From assembly GCF_932526225.1 (NCBI RefSeq), contig NC_064036.1, positions 6,455,519 to 6,519,518 of the forward strand: a stretch of DNA of 64,000 nucleotides, in the 5' to 3' direction. The position numbers were made by a program, and so were the translations under genes. Positions 48,619 to 59,407 of this stretch are shown here, in pieces. This DNA is from Nematostella vectensis. Its lineage: Eukaryota > Cnidaria > Anthozoa > Actiniaria > Edwardsiidae. Positions within the stretch are counted from its first letter, which is position 1. Every line of letters begins with the position of its first letter. The notes beneath the pieces were generated by a model. It saw nothing but the letters and a program-made list of their open reading frames with translations, did no database searches and was not told the origin of the DNA.

Positions 48619-48725
48619 CCCTGGGTACCAGACCCTACAAACTTCTCTTGCCCAGTGGCGCTTGTCACTGTATTTTGGCTGAGCGTCAATGGATGAGAGA
48701 AGTTTGGAAGCTCTGGTACCCAGGG
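48619..48725. mobile_element. 107-bp palindromic MITE with TA target
   Basis: Inverted termini of about 30 bp begin CCCTGGGTACCAGA and are flanked by TA (48617-48618 and 48726-48727). There is no coding capacity. Confidence 0.75.
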
Positions 48726-49732
48726 TAGCATAATTAGGGATAGGTGTTTGCAATCTCATTTTTTTGTCACAACCCCTGAAAATTACCGGGAACATAAAAG
48801 GGGTGTAGTTTTTTTTTTTAAAAGATCAATATGGACATTGAGTAAGTGATAGGTGGGGGTGTAGCTAGGGAGGCGTGTTGCTAGGGAGGACTTCCAGGCT
48901 GTTCTTGTGTATCGAAGCATCAGTAATCATTAGACTTTTTTCCATAATATATCTTTGTATGCAGGCCCATACTTAGGATTTTTCTTGGGGGGGGGGGGAG
49001 ACGGAATCCGAAAAAAGGACCTAATTTTTCCGGGGGGATGAGTTCTCTGATAAAAATCTAACCACCCCCGAAAGAACAAAGAGGGATTTTTTATGCCTTT
49101 GCAGTATCTCCACGGGACGTTTATTGTCGATTTGGCCACATACCAGAGTGATCTAGCTTATGCTTTATAGTTATGGCTACAAATAGCACGTTTATTGAGA
49201 ACCGAAAGCGGACCTTCGGCCGTTGTGGGGGAAGGGGGGGGTATGTTGCCCTCTGGGTACGGCCTGGTATGTGGACGTCACCCACCTGGTGGTGATAGAA
49301 GAGTTAGTCTATAATTTTATCTGATAGAATTTATTTATAATCTCAACACTTTCAATTTACAGAATATTTACAATATTTTCACAAACTATTCTACAATCAG
49401 CTTTTTTACTCAATTGTATAATTTGTCAATAAATATTATGTTATTGTTTATAATGAGAATGTCCACTCGGCAGTATCGTTCTTGACACAGGGGCAACAAT
49501 ATTTTGCTGCTATACATAAATAATAAATAACGATAATTGTCTCTTCTTTTTCCTGTTTAGTGGCGGACTTGTGACTGCGTGTATAAGGGAAATCGTAACA
49601 TTTTCGACATCGTTTCCCGCCACGCGTTGCTTGAAGCGCGATATTATTCGGGCGACGGTATGTTTACGTTGTCTCACTCATCTCTTGTTGCTCATTGAAC
49701 CCAGCTGAACTTGTGATTATTTAGAGTTTTCT

Positions 49733-50002
49733 TCATTGCGGACACTGAACGAGGCAGCTCACAAAACTGCTCCCCTGGCAAAACTTTCTGCAGTGCATTT
49801 TGAGCCCTGGCCTTTTCCTCATCATGTAACGAAGTTCCGTACACAGGCTCATGCATCTTCGGGAAAACTGCACACACCCCATGAAGCACGAGTTTTCATT
49901 AACAACACCTCCCCTCCGTGGTCTTGGTTTGGCTGAGCTGTTGCTAGGACACAGCAAGCCAACAGCGAGAAACACAAGCAGAATTGCGACGGAGATTTTC
50001 AT
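49733..50002 (-). CDS. Small secreted cysteine-rich protein of unknown function (89 residues)
   Basis: I do not recognise the family. From the ATG at 50002 the product starts with a clear signal peptide (basic n-region, then SVAILLVFLAVGLL, then a small-residue cleavage region). A short basic, proline-rich segment (KPRPRRGG) could be a propeptide processing site. The rest holds eight cysteines in four CX3C pairs, suggesting a disulphide-tied helical hairpin. An in-frame ATG nine codons upstream (50029) is less likely, because an acceptor-like TGTTTTCAG lies between the two. This suggests a spliced 5' UTR and a start at 50002. The neighbouring tRNA gene lies only about 75 bp upstream on the other strand. 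Small disulphide-rich secreted proteins in cnidarians range from structural and immune peptides to venom components; nothing here decides between them. Confidence 0.65.
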   Translation of the reverse strand: MKISVAILLVFLAVGLLCPSNSSAKPRPRRGGVVNENSCFMGCVQFSRRCMSLCTELRYMMRKRPGLKMHCRKFCQGSSFVSCLVQCPQ

Positions 50003-50075
50003 TTTCGTTCTGAAAACAGGGGAAAGCATCTTGTTGAGAATGATTTCAATATTTAGATCCTTTATGTAAGCAGAT

Positions 50076-50158
50076 GTCAGGATGGCCGAGCGGTCTAAGG
50101 CGCTGCGTTCAGGTCGCAGTCTGGTTCTCCAGGCGTGGGTTCGAATCCCACTTCTGAC
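50076..50158 (+). tRNA. trnL-CAG: tRNA-Leu (anticodon CAG)
   Basis: The 83-nt gene folds as a class II tRNA. Acceptor stem GTCAGGA pairs with TTCTGAC at the 3' end. The A box is TGGCCGAGCGG. The anticodon stem CTGCG/CGCAG carries the loop TTCAGGT with anticodon CAG. There is a long variable arm, and the B box is GGTTCGAATCC. There is no intron. Confidence 0.97.
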
Positions 50159-50162
50159 ATGC

Positions 50163-50170
50163 TTTTTTTT
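50163..50170 (+). terminator. RNA polymerase III terminator of tRNA-Leu
   Basis: A run of eight T residues begins four bases after the tRNA 3' end, the standard pol III stop signal. Confidence 0.9.
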
Positions 50171-53100
50171 CTCATGTCTCTTTTTTTAAGAAACGTGTAT
50201 ATGTACCACTAACAGACTTTCAGACTTGGGAGATGTCGATGTCTCTAGCCGTATCACACTTCTTAATGAAAACAATATATCGATCTCTTACCTTTTAGAT
50301 AAATGGAACTTGAGATTATTTCTTGACTGTTACTGATCACTCTGGATCTTTTTCTTGTGTAATAGTTGTTTGACGTTGGGAATTATGACTGTTCGCTGGC
50401 TAAGCCGGGTTTATATAAGTGATTCTCGGTTGGCTAAACGCACTACAAACTCTTCCGGATATGGTGCCCCCACGCGCCTGGAGGCAGTCACCTCGCGAGC
50501 TTCGAATTCTTGGCTTGCATTCCTAGACAAAGGAAATAGCATGCTCTCTTCTCTCAGGCGTGGCGAGTAATTAAATTCAAGAAATCCGGAATGTCTTTTC
50601 TTGTGACTTAAATTGAATGGTATCCTTTGTAGTGTAGCCTTTATTAGTGAACTTATCGGAAAGACTTGTCGATCATGTGGGGAATTTAATACGCCGTGGC
50701 TTGCGAAGCTATTCATAGACCGATCTCAAACCGAACTTTCCAGTACGACTATAAATAACCGGTTTTCTGTATCCTTCAAGTTTAAGATAGTTTAATTGCA
50801 CTATACCGCTGATTAATGGAATTGATATTCCTTTTTTAGCGTGTCAGTATTTGTCAGCATCGCTAACATAGTTTTCTCTGTCATACACTATCATTATCGT
50901 TTGCCTCTTTTCAATATTGCTCACAGCAGCTAATAGCTATACTGTTAATGCCGCTCATCTAAAGGAAATGCTTTTGCATGTGTTTTTTTCTTTTGCTATA
51001 AAGACTCAAACAGCGGGCCATAAATGCATTTGTTGAAAGATTGAATTATAACCATTAGGTCATCCAATGCGCATCATAATCAAAATAGTGTTTAAATATA
51101 GCAACGATACTTGAAACTGGCGATATGGAAAGACAATATTAACAAGGAGAAAACAAAATCTTAGTAACTCTTTGTTATTACTGAAAAAGTTGGAAATGTG
51201 TGTGAAAGGGGTCAAAATGACCATTCCTTAAAGTCATTGTAACCTAGAAGTTATGATAGCTATTTGCTCTACTTGACAGAAGAATCTTGAGCCTGGTGCT
51301 TTGTTGATGAGTTAATTAAAACAGTGAATAATGAATTAAAACATTACCAAAAAAGACCACGATATGGCCTTCATGATTAGTCATCCGTACTATGAGACGA
51401 AAATACAACAGTATACATCCAAAGAATTTCCAAAACAACATATTTCTTCAACTGATAATTGTTGTTTCCTTGTACGAGGTAAGTCTGTGAGCTCGGGCCA
51501 TAGCGACCGTCGCGTCGAGGTGGTCACGTCTTCTGGGCAAATGATCAATGATCAACGCAAAGAAAGATAACGCAAAAAACAAAAACCCCATTTTAGAAGA
51601 TCTCAATCGGTCGAGACTAGAACGCACTTCCTTTTCTCTTCAACATAGTAGTTCAATTTTAGTGATAAGATTTGAACTTGACTTTTTGGAAAGCAGTTGG
51701 CAAAGCCTTATCTGATGTAGTCTACCGCAGTGCGCAAATAACAGGGCGAGTTTTGGCAATAAACGAAACTCACTGGCGAAAGCGGTAAATTTAGATTTAC
51801 TGTCTACTTTTGGACTCTGAGGGTACGTGTATACCTCGACAAGAACAATCATTTTCTTATTCTTCAAAGAATTCTACAACGTTCTAAAAAATATATTCTT
51901 TTGTACAAGTTTCCTTGACCAACAATGTGACAACTTTGTTTCCTTTCGTGGTTTAGCCGCTAAAACCAAAAGTTTGTATCCTTTTTCCGGACAAAGGAAC
52001 TCGTTGTTCGATCGCAGCATTTCAGGTTTTACAACCTTGACTGGTCTTTTAAAAAAGAATCGTACATTTTGATTTTGTGAGTTCCTAAAGGACATTTGGT
52101 AGGTTAAGCTGTATTGTCGCTCGCTACAATGCTATGAAAAATAAAGTCCTACAATAGTCGAGCAATTTTCCCGCCTTGTCTAGTTAAACCCGCACACAGA
52201 CCCACAGCTATCTGTGGCATCGCAACCAAGACTTCCACCCAAAAGCAGACGTAAATTTGTCCGCTTAAGAGCAAGATTGCTCTACTTGACCTAAGTCTAT
52301 ACAAAAACACGCAGACCACACCAGACCGTATTCGTATACTCTTTAACATCGGTTGAGTTTATGACGATTTTCTCTGAGAATTCTCGTGCGCAAATCAGTG
52401 TTATTAAGGGGGCAAGTAAGTTTTTTTTCGTATATGATCAGATCGTTTGGAGGGCGTAAGTAGTACTTTGATTGTCCGGTTGTCTTCCCAAGATAACGAA
52501 ATCAAAGACTACCAACTGCGTGGTTGCAACCGCACTTGCTAACAAGGGATCAAATAGTTTCCATAATTAACTCCTTTTATTGTAATCTAACTTGCCCTCA
52601 TTTCCGGCCCTAATGGCCGCTAAGCAGGTAGTTACCGACTTTTTTCCCGAGCTCTTATAACGAAAATCGAGTACTGTGCGAATGGATATCGACGTATTAC
52701 CACAATTAATACAGCAATATCGTGGAATCGTCGGGTGTTACCGTCGACTATGTGGCATACTCGGGGTTTGGCGACTACTCAATCCCGAGACAGATCCGAT
52801 TACTCTGACGCACACGGGATACTATTTTGATAACCCCAATTCCTTCCGCTTACACACTTTATTGGAAAAAAGCAGAAATAGGTTCAGAGATAAAATCCAG
52901 TTAAAATATGGTTCTACCTCAGACCGCAGAATATGCGGTCTTCAAGCAGTCATATTGCGTATCCAAAATTCGTGTCCCCATGCCATTTTTTCTGGGTGAT
53001 GATATATTTATCTAAGACTTTCTATGCTCACTAACAGTGCAAATAATGACTTTACTTGTATATAGGGTCCTGAATGATATAAAAACGGCTCTCTTACACA

Positions 53101-54981
53101 ATGACGCAATAGTGCTTCCCATTTAAAGAAATATCGCGTGACAGTGTAGGCGCCCTGTTGCGATGGACATTAATAGCAAGATTTACTAATGTAAAGCCAT
53201 AGCCACCGAGACAGAAATAAGAGCACGGCGGTCTCGCATACCATAGCTTAGCGGTAGATGTATCTACTTTTTTGATCGGTCGCGCGACCGACAATACGTG
53301 ACATCACGCTAGCAACCTGACCTTAAGCGCAACAGTTACGGAAGTTTCTGTTTTTCTATAGATAGGTGTTCTTTCAAATTATTTAAATTTATTGAAGACC
53401 ACTTAATTGAAGTTTACGCATCGTGAGCTTCGTAGCTCCATAGAACTCTCTAGCGTCCAACTATGAATTAAAACCATACTTTTGTGACGTTAGTAAACTT
53501 CCCTGTCAGATGGAGGGGTGGAAGTATAATGCGCTAATCTCGGAGAATCTTAAGGTAGGAAGGTGGGCAAGAGATATGTTGAAACAACAGATCAAAGGTC
53601 GAGAGTTTTAAATGAAACCGCGTTAGGCGGTGACAGGCTGTGACAAGCACGAGACACATCGAGTTTTTGAATACGAGCAGGTAGTCACAGTTCTCGCGAG
53701 ACACACACTGCGAGACACACATGCGCAACGCATCATGAGACTCCGAGTTTTGAATACGAGCAGGTAGTCACAGACCTTGCGAGCCACATATGCGCAACCC
53801 ATCATGAGACTTCGAGTTTTGAATAAGAGCAGGAGTCACAGACCTCGGAGCCACATATGCGCAACGCATCATGAGACATCGAGCCACATACGAACAACGC
53901 GCATCATATGGTAATGATAATAAGTGGGCAAGAATGCAGAAGCCGCACACATAGTCCAAGCAAAGTTTCGGTGGGGTTAATGGGTGTAGCTTTAGCGATC
54001 TCGGTGTTTTGATGAGGTTTGTCATAGTGATGGGTTATGGGTGCTGAGAAGAGACAAATGGAGTCTTCTTTTTTAGTATGGTATACATGCTTCATACGAG
54101 GCAGGGTCATGGGTGCAGACGTACAACCATCTCACAAATTAAGACGCGTTCATACCAGGTTTGTTGTAGTGGGGGGATGCCTTATGCTAGGAAGGGTAAA
54201 CTGATGTAGCCCGTTTCCTTTTACCCAAGCTCGGAGAACACTCAATTAAGTGTTCTAGTTTGCGTCATGTTAAACTAGTTGGATTAGTAGCTGTTCAGAA
54301 ACTCTGTGTTTATGTGGTTTGTTCACGTGGGTTTCAACCGCCGGAGACCACAAAAAATGTCAAAACAGTGCAAAATAAAATACATATCAACTCGTGATTA
54401 TTGTGTTGATTTTTATTTCTGATAACATAGAACCATAGAAACAGGAGAAGTGCATGACGTATGGTAATAATAAAGACATGACTAGTCAGTTTGTCCGTGT
54501 GTACTTGTTTGCTCGTCTAGAAGAGGACTTCCCTCCACGTCATTTAGTACATGTGGTCTCTTGGAGCTGCTGGTGAAAGAAGTAAACATAAATTTTTTGA
54601 AGGGAATTTGTCTTAAAACGTAAAAAGCAGTCCCCCACAGGTGCATACCTAACGGAGTAATGTATCCGGCTAACAATCAAATTTGATTGTTAGATACGAG
54701 ACTGGCCTCACGTTTTGATTCCGAAGCTCCAGTGGAACCTCTATATAACGGTTACCCTCGGAACAGTGTCTATAAGTAGGTGTATATTATTGGATTTTAT
54801 TTGTAAATTTCGCTCTTTGAATTTGGTATCGGACCGTCAGAAGATGTCAGTTATATTGAGGGTGTCCGGTTTAAATAGAGGTCCGTTATAAGCAGGTTCT
54901 ATTTTAGACACTACGCCGATCGCCTTTATGTACTCGTAACAACTCATGTTCTATGATGTGGGTCCCTCCATACTAGCACAT
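50171..54981. other. Long gene-less spacer
   Basis: Nothing here is recognisable as a gene. A frame at 52682-52999 (plus, 106 codons) and one at 50411-50716 (minus, 101 codons) have no domain, signal peptide or splice context I can identify. A tandem repeat lies at about 53650-53900. At about 54729 a CAGTGGAACCTCTATATAAC phrase matches the terminus of pogo/Tigger-like MITEs. Confidence 0.45.
53650..53900. repeat. Three-to-four-unit tandem repeat
   Basis: Units of about 75-85 bp share CGAGTTTTGAATACGAGCAG, GTAGTCACAGACCT, GCGAGCCACATATGCGCAAC and GCATCATGAGAC. The overlapping short frames on the minus strand are by-products. Confidence 0.75.
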
Positions 54982-57900
54982 TCACTTAGCTACTCCATAC
55001 CTCTTGTCACGCCAGCTCCATACAATCGCAACGAAAGTAATTATTCCCAGGCTTCCCACGGCCATTAGTAACACAGCTACCAGGCGCAACTGGAAGTCGA
55101 GGGCTGATGGGGGTTCAGGCGCATGCGCAGCTCCGCCTGGAGGCAACCAGTCAATCAGTAAGGTAAGTAAGTAATATATTTTTCTTGGTGTTGCTGATAA
55201 AAAGACGCATAGGTATCGTCCACATCCGCTATATAATCGTAGGGCGTGACTACAGGATTGGTGCTCCGGCTTATAGTTTCCTGGGACCAGCGCCCTGGAT
55301 TTCCGCAGAGCCAGGCAGGAACACAAGCAGGTTAATCAAGGCATGAAGAGTATGACTTCCTTTTTGCAGGGCGCGATGTTTATCAAAATTATCAATAGTA
55401 CCGGTTGATTCTGATAACTTACCACACGTTTTGTCACTTTCCGCTGGTCGGATGATCTTGTTTAACTCGCAGGCGCTTTGTCGCATCTTACACAAGTTCC
55501 CGTAAATGAGACCATCATCCGCACAGACTGGTACTCCCTCAGGGCATTCCATTGCGCATGAGCACCCCACTGCTTTACTGCCGACCTTGCATTTTGCGTA
55601 TGGCGGGCATTTTTGTGAACCACAGAGTACGGGTCCGTCCTGTTTCGTTGCGAGGGATACCTCTGTAAAATGGAGCCACAATATCTTGGGGGCTGGATAT
55701 TTTGAAGCTTTTTTTCATACCGTAAATGACCTAATAAACGACCCCTATCAAAGGAACGCCTCCTATCTAATGAACGCCCCCCCCCCTAAGCATAAGTTTG
55801 TATTAAACGCCGCCCCCCCTTCCTACACTCCTCCCAGCTTAAAAACAGACGACATAGGAATTCCGTTAATATAAACCAAATTCAATTGCCTTTTCTTAGT
55901 AGCTTGGCTTCTACACTTGGTGAGTCTAGCTCAATGTCAAGAAAGGCTTACCATACAGACAATAATATTAAACGTGTTTCTGACTAAGACTAGAAACCCA
56001 CTCCTTAATAAACGCCTCCTATCTATCAAACGCCCCCACCTCGGACCATCAAAATTTAATAAACGCCCCGGGCGTTTATAAGATTATTTACGGTACTTCC
56101 GTAATCTTTCAAGGCCTTAAATGTTACACCTTACAAAGACCAAGTAAACGAGCATCCCTTTCACATGGCGAACGTTCAAACACTTCAAAATGCCAGAGCG
56201 TTTCCCTATACTGCTAGACCTTTCGGATTTTGAAGGGAACATTCAAGGAGCCGTATTACAGATATTGACATGACCAATACACAGCTCTATTTGACCAAAT
56301 TTGCCGGCCCAAGAAAAAGAGGACTAAAATATTAATTATATATCTTTTTAAAATTTTATCATCGAAAAGTGCTGGATTGTTTCTGTGCCGCTGGTGCAGC
56401 ATATATATAGTTCTAAAATAGAAAAAAAATTCCTAGGGAAGACTAACCTTTTGTTTGGCCGAAGAGCGCATGTTCAGCGATGGTTGGTTCCAGTCTCTCA
56501 GCTGCGCAGCCGTACAACTCGGCACGTAGACAGATCCCTTGGTTCCAGGCCCTTGGGTGGATACGCAGATATCGAGCATGAAAACGAGGCTGAAACCACC
56601 TCCTTACGACTGTCATTTGATCACTGTTTCCTGTGAATACCTGGAAACAGGAGATACAGGTCTCTGGCATTCAAACACTCGCTAACTTTTTCCCCAGTCC
56701 CTCACGGTCAACATCTAGGAACGCTTTGCGAATAAGTATTCTAAGCTTTGCCAAATGAACAGACTATATTGCCAGAGTAGGACCCTAAGGGTTTATAGAG
56801 TAAGCAATGCTGCAGCTCGTTTTTAAGTAACGTGCCCTATCGCGTCATTGACTTTGACTGACACTCGCCGTCGAGGCCAGTGGTAGTAGGGTACACCCTT
56901 TGTCCATTCTGGTAATTCCACGGGTTTCATTGCGGGGAACGTTTCGAGGTCCCTCAGTTTGGGGACTTTTGGGGATCGTTTGGGGTCCTGGGATCATAAC
57001 ACAAGGACCCTTGACCAATCAGAGCGCGTGATTTACGAGTGTCGTTGTTGTGAGTTTATGTTAATGAGACAAAAACATATATTAGATTGCGCTTTTGAGG
57101 CTCTATTCTTCGTCTCTTGTGATCACAGACAGATGGTTGGTATACTAAGGGAAACGTGTTGGTTATCTTTGAGATTATGTAAATGATGGGCTCAAGCACG
57201 ACGCAATTCAGATTTAAATGGTACAGTGTTTCCTTACCTTTAATTTATCCTTCACTTTGTACTCGAACCAGTTCTCTTTATCGTAGCTGAAGGTCACGTA
57301 ATACTGAGTTACCCATCTAGGAGAATGGGGCGAGCCCTGGGTCGCGACCGCTGACAAAAGGTGAAGAGCTCCCAAATCCACCTGAAGAAACTCTTCCTTA
57401 GCAGGTTCAATACACCAGGACGTTAGGAGGGATGGACTGGCGAGGAGAAACGAAAAAAGGATCAAATACGCCAATGTTTTTTTAGTATTTAAATGAGACC
57501 CTGTTTCTATTAATTATTTAATTACATTATATTCTGAGTCACATTCATCAGTGACTACGTAATAAATAACTATTACCATTCCTACCAAGGTAAGAGCAAT
57601 GAAATTGTACATAGTGCACATTTGTCTTGTGATGACATACCATTTGTTAGAGGTCTGCAGTCTTGCGTACAGCGGTTTATGCCTACTATCCACACCATTC
57701 ACAGATGACGTCATTTGTGAGTCCTTGATGCGCATGTCCTCTAGTCCAAGCGGCATCGAGCATTCTTGAAGTACCAAAAAAAAAATATTTCGACTACAAC
57801 CCTGTGACAGTGCGCTATGCCGCGGATTGCGAATGCGTGGGGTGACGGGGTTGAAGAGTTTCATAACGGGAGGTAGTTTTATAACGGGAGGTAGTTTTAT

Positions 57901-59407
57901 AACGGGAGGTAGTTATATAACGGGAGGTAGTTTTATAACGGGAGGTAGTTTTATAACGGGAGGTAACCACTGAGAAAATATAGTAAAAACAGAGACCTAT
58001 AATTATTACTTTGATTTTATGTTCGGAAAATGCTTATTACTAAAATTTTATTTGCATTTGTTCACAAAAAAAGCAGATTGGATACTAAAAAAAGCAGATC
58101 TAGACATCATGTTGGCCGTTTCCTGCTTGTGGTTGGTTAATATTCAGAAATGTAAACTATATGAGTATCAATTATATACGCAAAAGTGACACAAACTGTA
58201 AGTAGTATAAATACACAAAATTTTAAGCCTTACCGTCACAAGTCCGAGATAAGCTGCACACCAGTACGGCAAGCCTCATGCTGTCGCGATGACACGTGGT
58301 GGGCACACCCTCTTGCGAGGTGTTCGCCGCGCCATATGAGTAACTCGCTGGAGTGCGAAAAACATATTCATAATTTTGAAAACCTTCCAGTTGTTAGAAC
58401 CAGCTTAAAATCTTTAAGGATCGCTTAAAAAGCTCGGGTTTACCGAGTTAAAATTCCTATTCCAGAGTAATAAGCCGTGAGTTTTAACAGTGGAACCCCG
58501 TTAATATGAATTGGGTGCCGTTAACAGCGGATAATACAAAAAATATAACGAAGGATTCTTTTTTCCGGACTTTAAAAACAAGGTGTCGTTAGCACACCAC
58601 TCTTTTCGCCTACTCGACAAGCTTTTAGCCTCCCCGGCACCGATTTAAATTGAAAACCCGGTCTTCCCCCAAAACATGGACTAAAATCTAGTAACAGAGG
58701 GTTGTATTAGCCCGAGGTTCCACTGTAGCAAAGGATAGGGTTCACTTATGGTTTTGCTGTCTCACCGATAAAGTAATAGATAGATCCAGTAGAGTACCCA
58801 TCCACGAGGTGTATTATACTCTCTGGGGCCAAATCGCCTGAGTTGGTACACTCTAGCACGCGCGCGTATTCCTCGCAGGACCTCGAGCACGACTTGAACC
58901 CTTGGAAGTTAACAGGCCATATCTCCAGAGTAAAGCCTCCGCGATGATAGCGTTTTGGGCATTTTAACTTTAGCGTGTCTTCTTGTACAGCAAGCAACAC
59001 CTTTTCGTTTTTTGACCTGAAGAAACAAACAGTCAGATTAGAACAAATCGATGGTAGGTTTATTTACTAGATAGTCAATCAAACTATTGTACCATTGTAT
59101 TAACAGTTATAAATTTGCGAGCGTTTCCTCCCAACGTCCGCTAGACAAAGAAGTTGTTTTGTAAATTTGAAAGATAATGTTGCAATTGTTCTTTGTTCAC
59201 GTTTCCGTTGCCAGATGGTCAATTGGGCTGCACTAGCGCGGGCCCTCTTTTGTTGTTCTTTTTTTTTTTGTGAGTCCTACAGATTTTCGCATGCGCTTGC
59301 ACATACCTTTGGAAGAATTCAGTACTCCATTCGACTTCATGAGTCTTCGAGAAAACGGACAGGAAGTTCGTTGTGATCGTACATATTACAAAAACCCACC
59401 ATTTCAT
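54982..59407 (-). CDS. Type I membrane protein with discoidin (F5/8C) and Kazal/follistatin-like domains (8 exons, 458 residues)
   Basis: A predicted cell-surface adhesion or receptor-like protein. My exons on the minus strand are 59407-59307, 59016-58766, 58347-58234, 57764-57641, 57436-57238, 56640-56448, 55662-55423 and 55136-54982, an exact 459-codon frame including stop. A signal peptide (KWWVFVICTITTNFLSVFS) is followed by a cysteine-containing N-terminal region (~35-156) I do not recognise. A discoidin domain spans three exons: CSMPLGLEDMRIKDSQMTSS starts it, FLQVDLG lies in the middle, and ARYLRIHPRAW plus CLRAELYGC end it. A Kazal/follistatin-like segment follows (PVCADDGLIYGNLCKMRQSAC), then a single membrane helix at ~424-446 (LVAVLLMAVGSLGIITFVAI) and a tail of about 10 residues. 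The short tail argues against direct kinase-type signalling. I know no standard family with this exact domain order. Confidence 0.85.
55720..56093. mobile_element. 374-bp MITE in the last-but-one intron region of the discoidin/Kazal gene
   Basis: Ends CCGTAAAT and ATTTACGG are flanked by TA (55718-55719 and 56094-56095). The inner arms share the AATAAACG / CGTTTAT theme, and the interior has C-rich AACGCCCCC-type repeats. It lies between the exon ending at 56448 and the exon starting at 55662. Confidence 0.65.
57862..57968. repeat. 17-18-bp tandem repeat in the discoidin/Kazal gene
   Basis: Six to seven near-identical copies of TATAACGGGAGGTAGTTT lie in the intron directly upstream (in gene direction) of the first discoidin exon (acceptor at 57765). 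On the transcribed strand this reads as a pyrimidine-rich tract about 100 bases before the acceptor. Confidence 0.9.
58488..58725. mobile_element. 238-bp pogo/Tigger-like MITE
   Basis: Ends CAGTGGAACCCCGTTAAT and GAGGTTCCACTG form an inverted pair of the pogo/Tigger type. Flanks are AA at the left and TA at the right, so the target duplication is not intact. It lies in the second intron of the discoidin/Kazal gene. Confidence 0.65.

Larger units (their letters stand above)
47774..49732. other. Spacer between complexin and the secreted-peptide gene
   Basis: It contains a four-to-five-unit tandem repeat (47905-48125) and a 107-bp MITE (48619-48725). A copy of the dispersed GAACCGAAA(C/G)... 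TTCGGCCGTTGTG repeat lies at about 49155-49230. No convincing coding frame was seen. Confidence 0.5.

Noticed and set aside
50411-50716. 101-codon minus-strand frame
   Set aside because: No motif or splice context. The opposite strand is also open over much of the span.
52682-52999. 106-codon plus-strand frame
   Set aside because: It has an ordinary protein-like composition but no recognised domain, signal peptide or splice context. It might deserve a transcript check, but I cannot support it as a gene.
53534-54110. Several overlapping minus-strand frames
   Set aside because: They arise from the tandem repeat at 53650-53900 and share its period.
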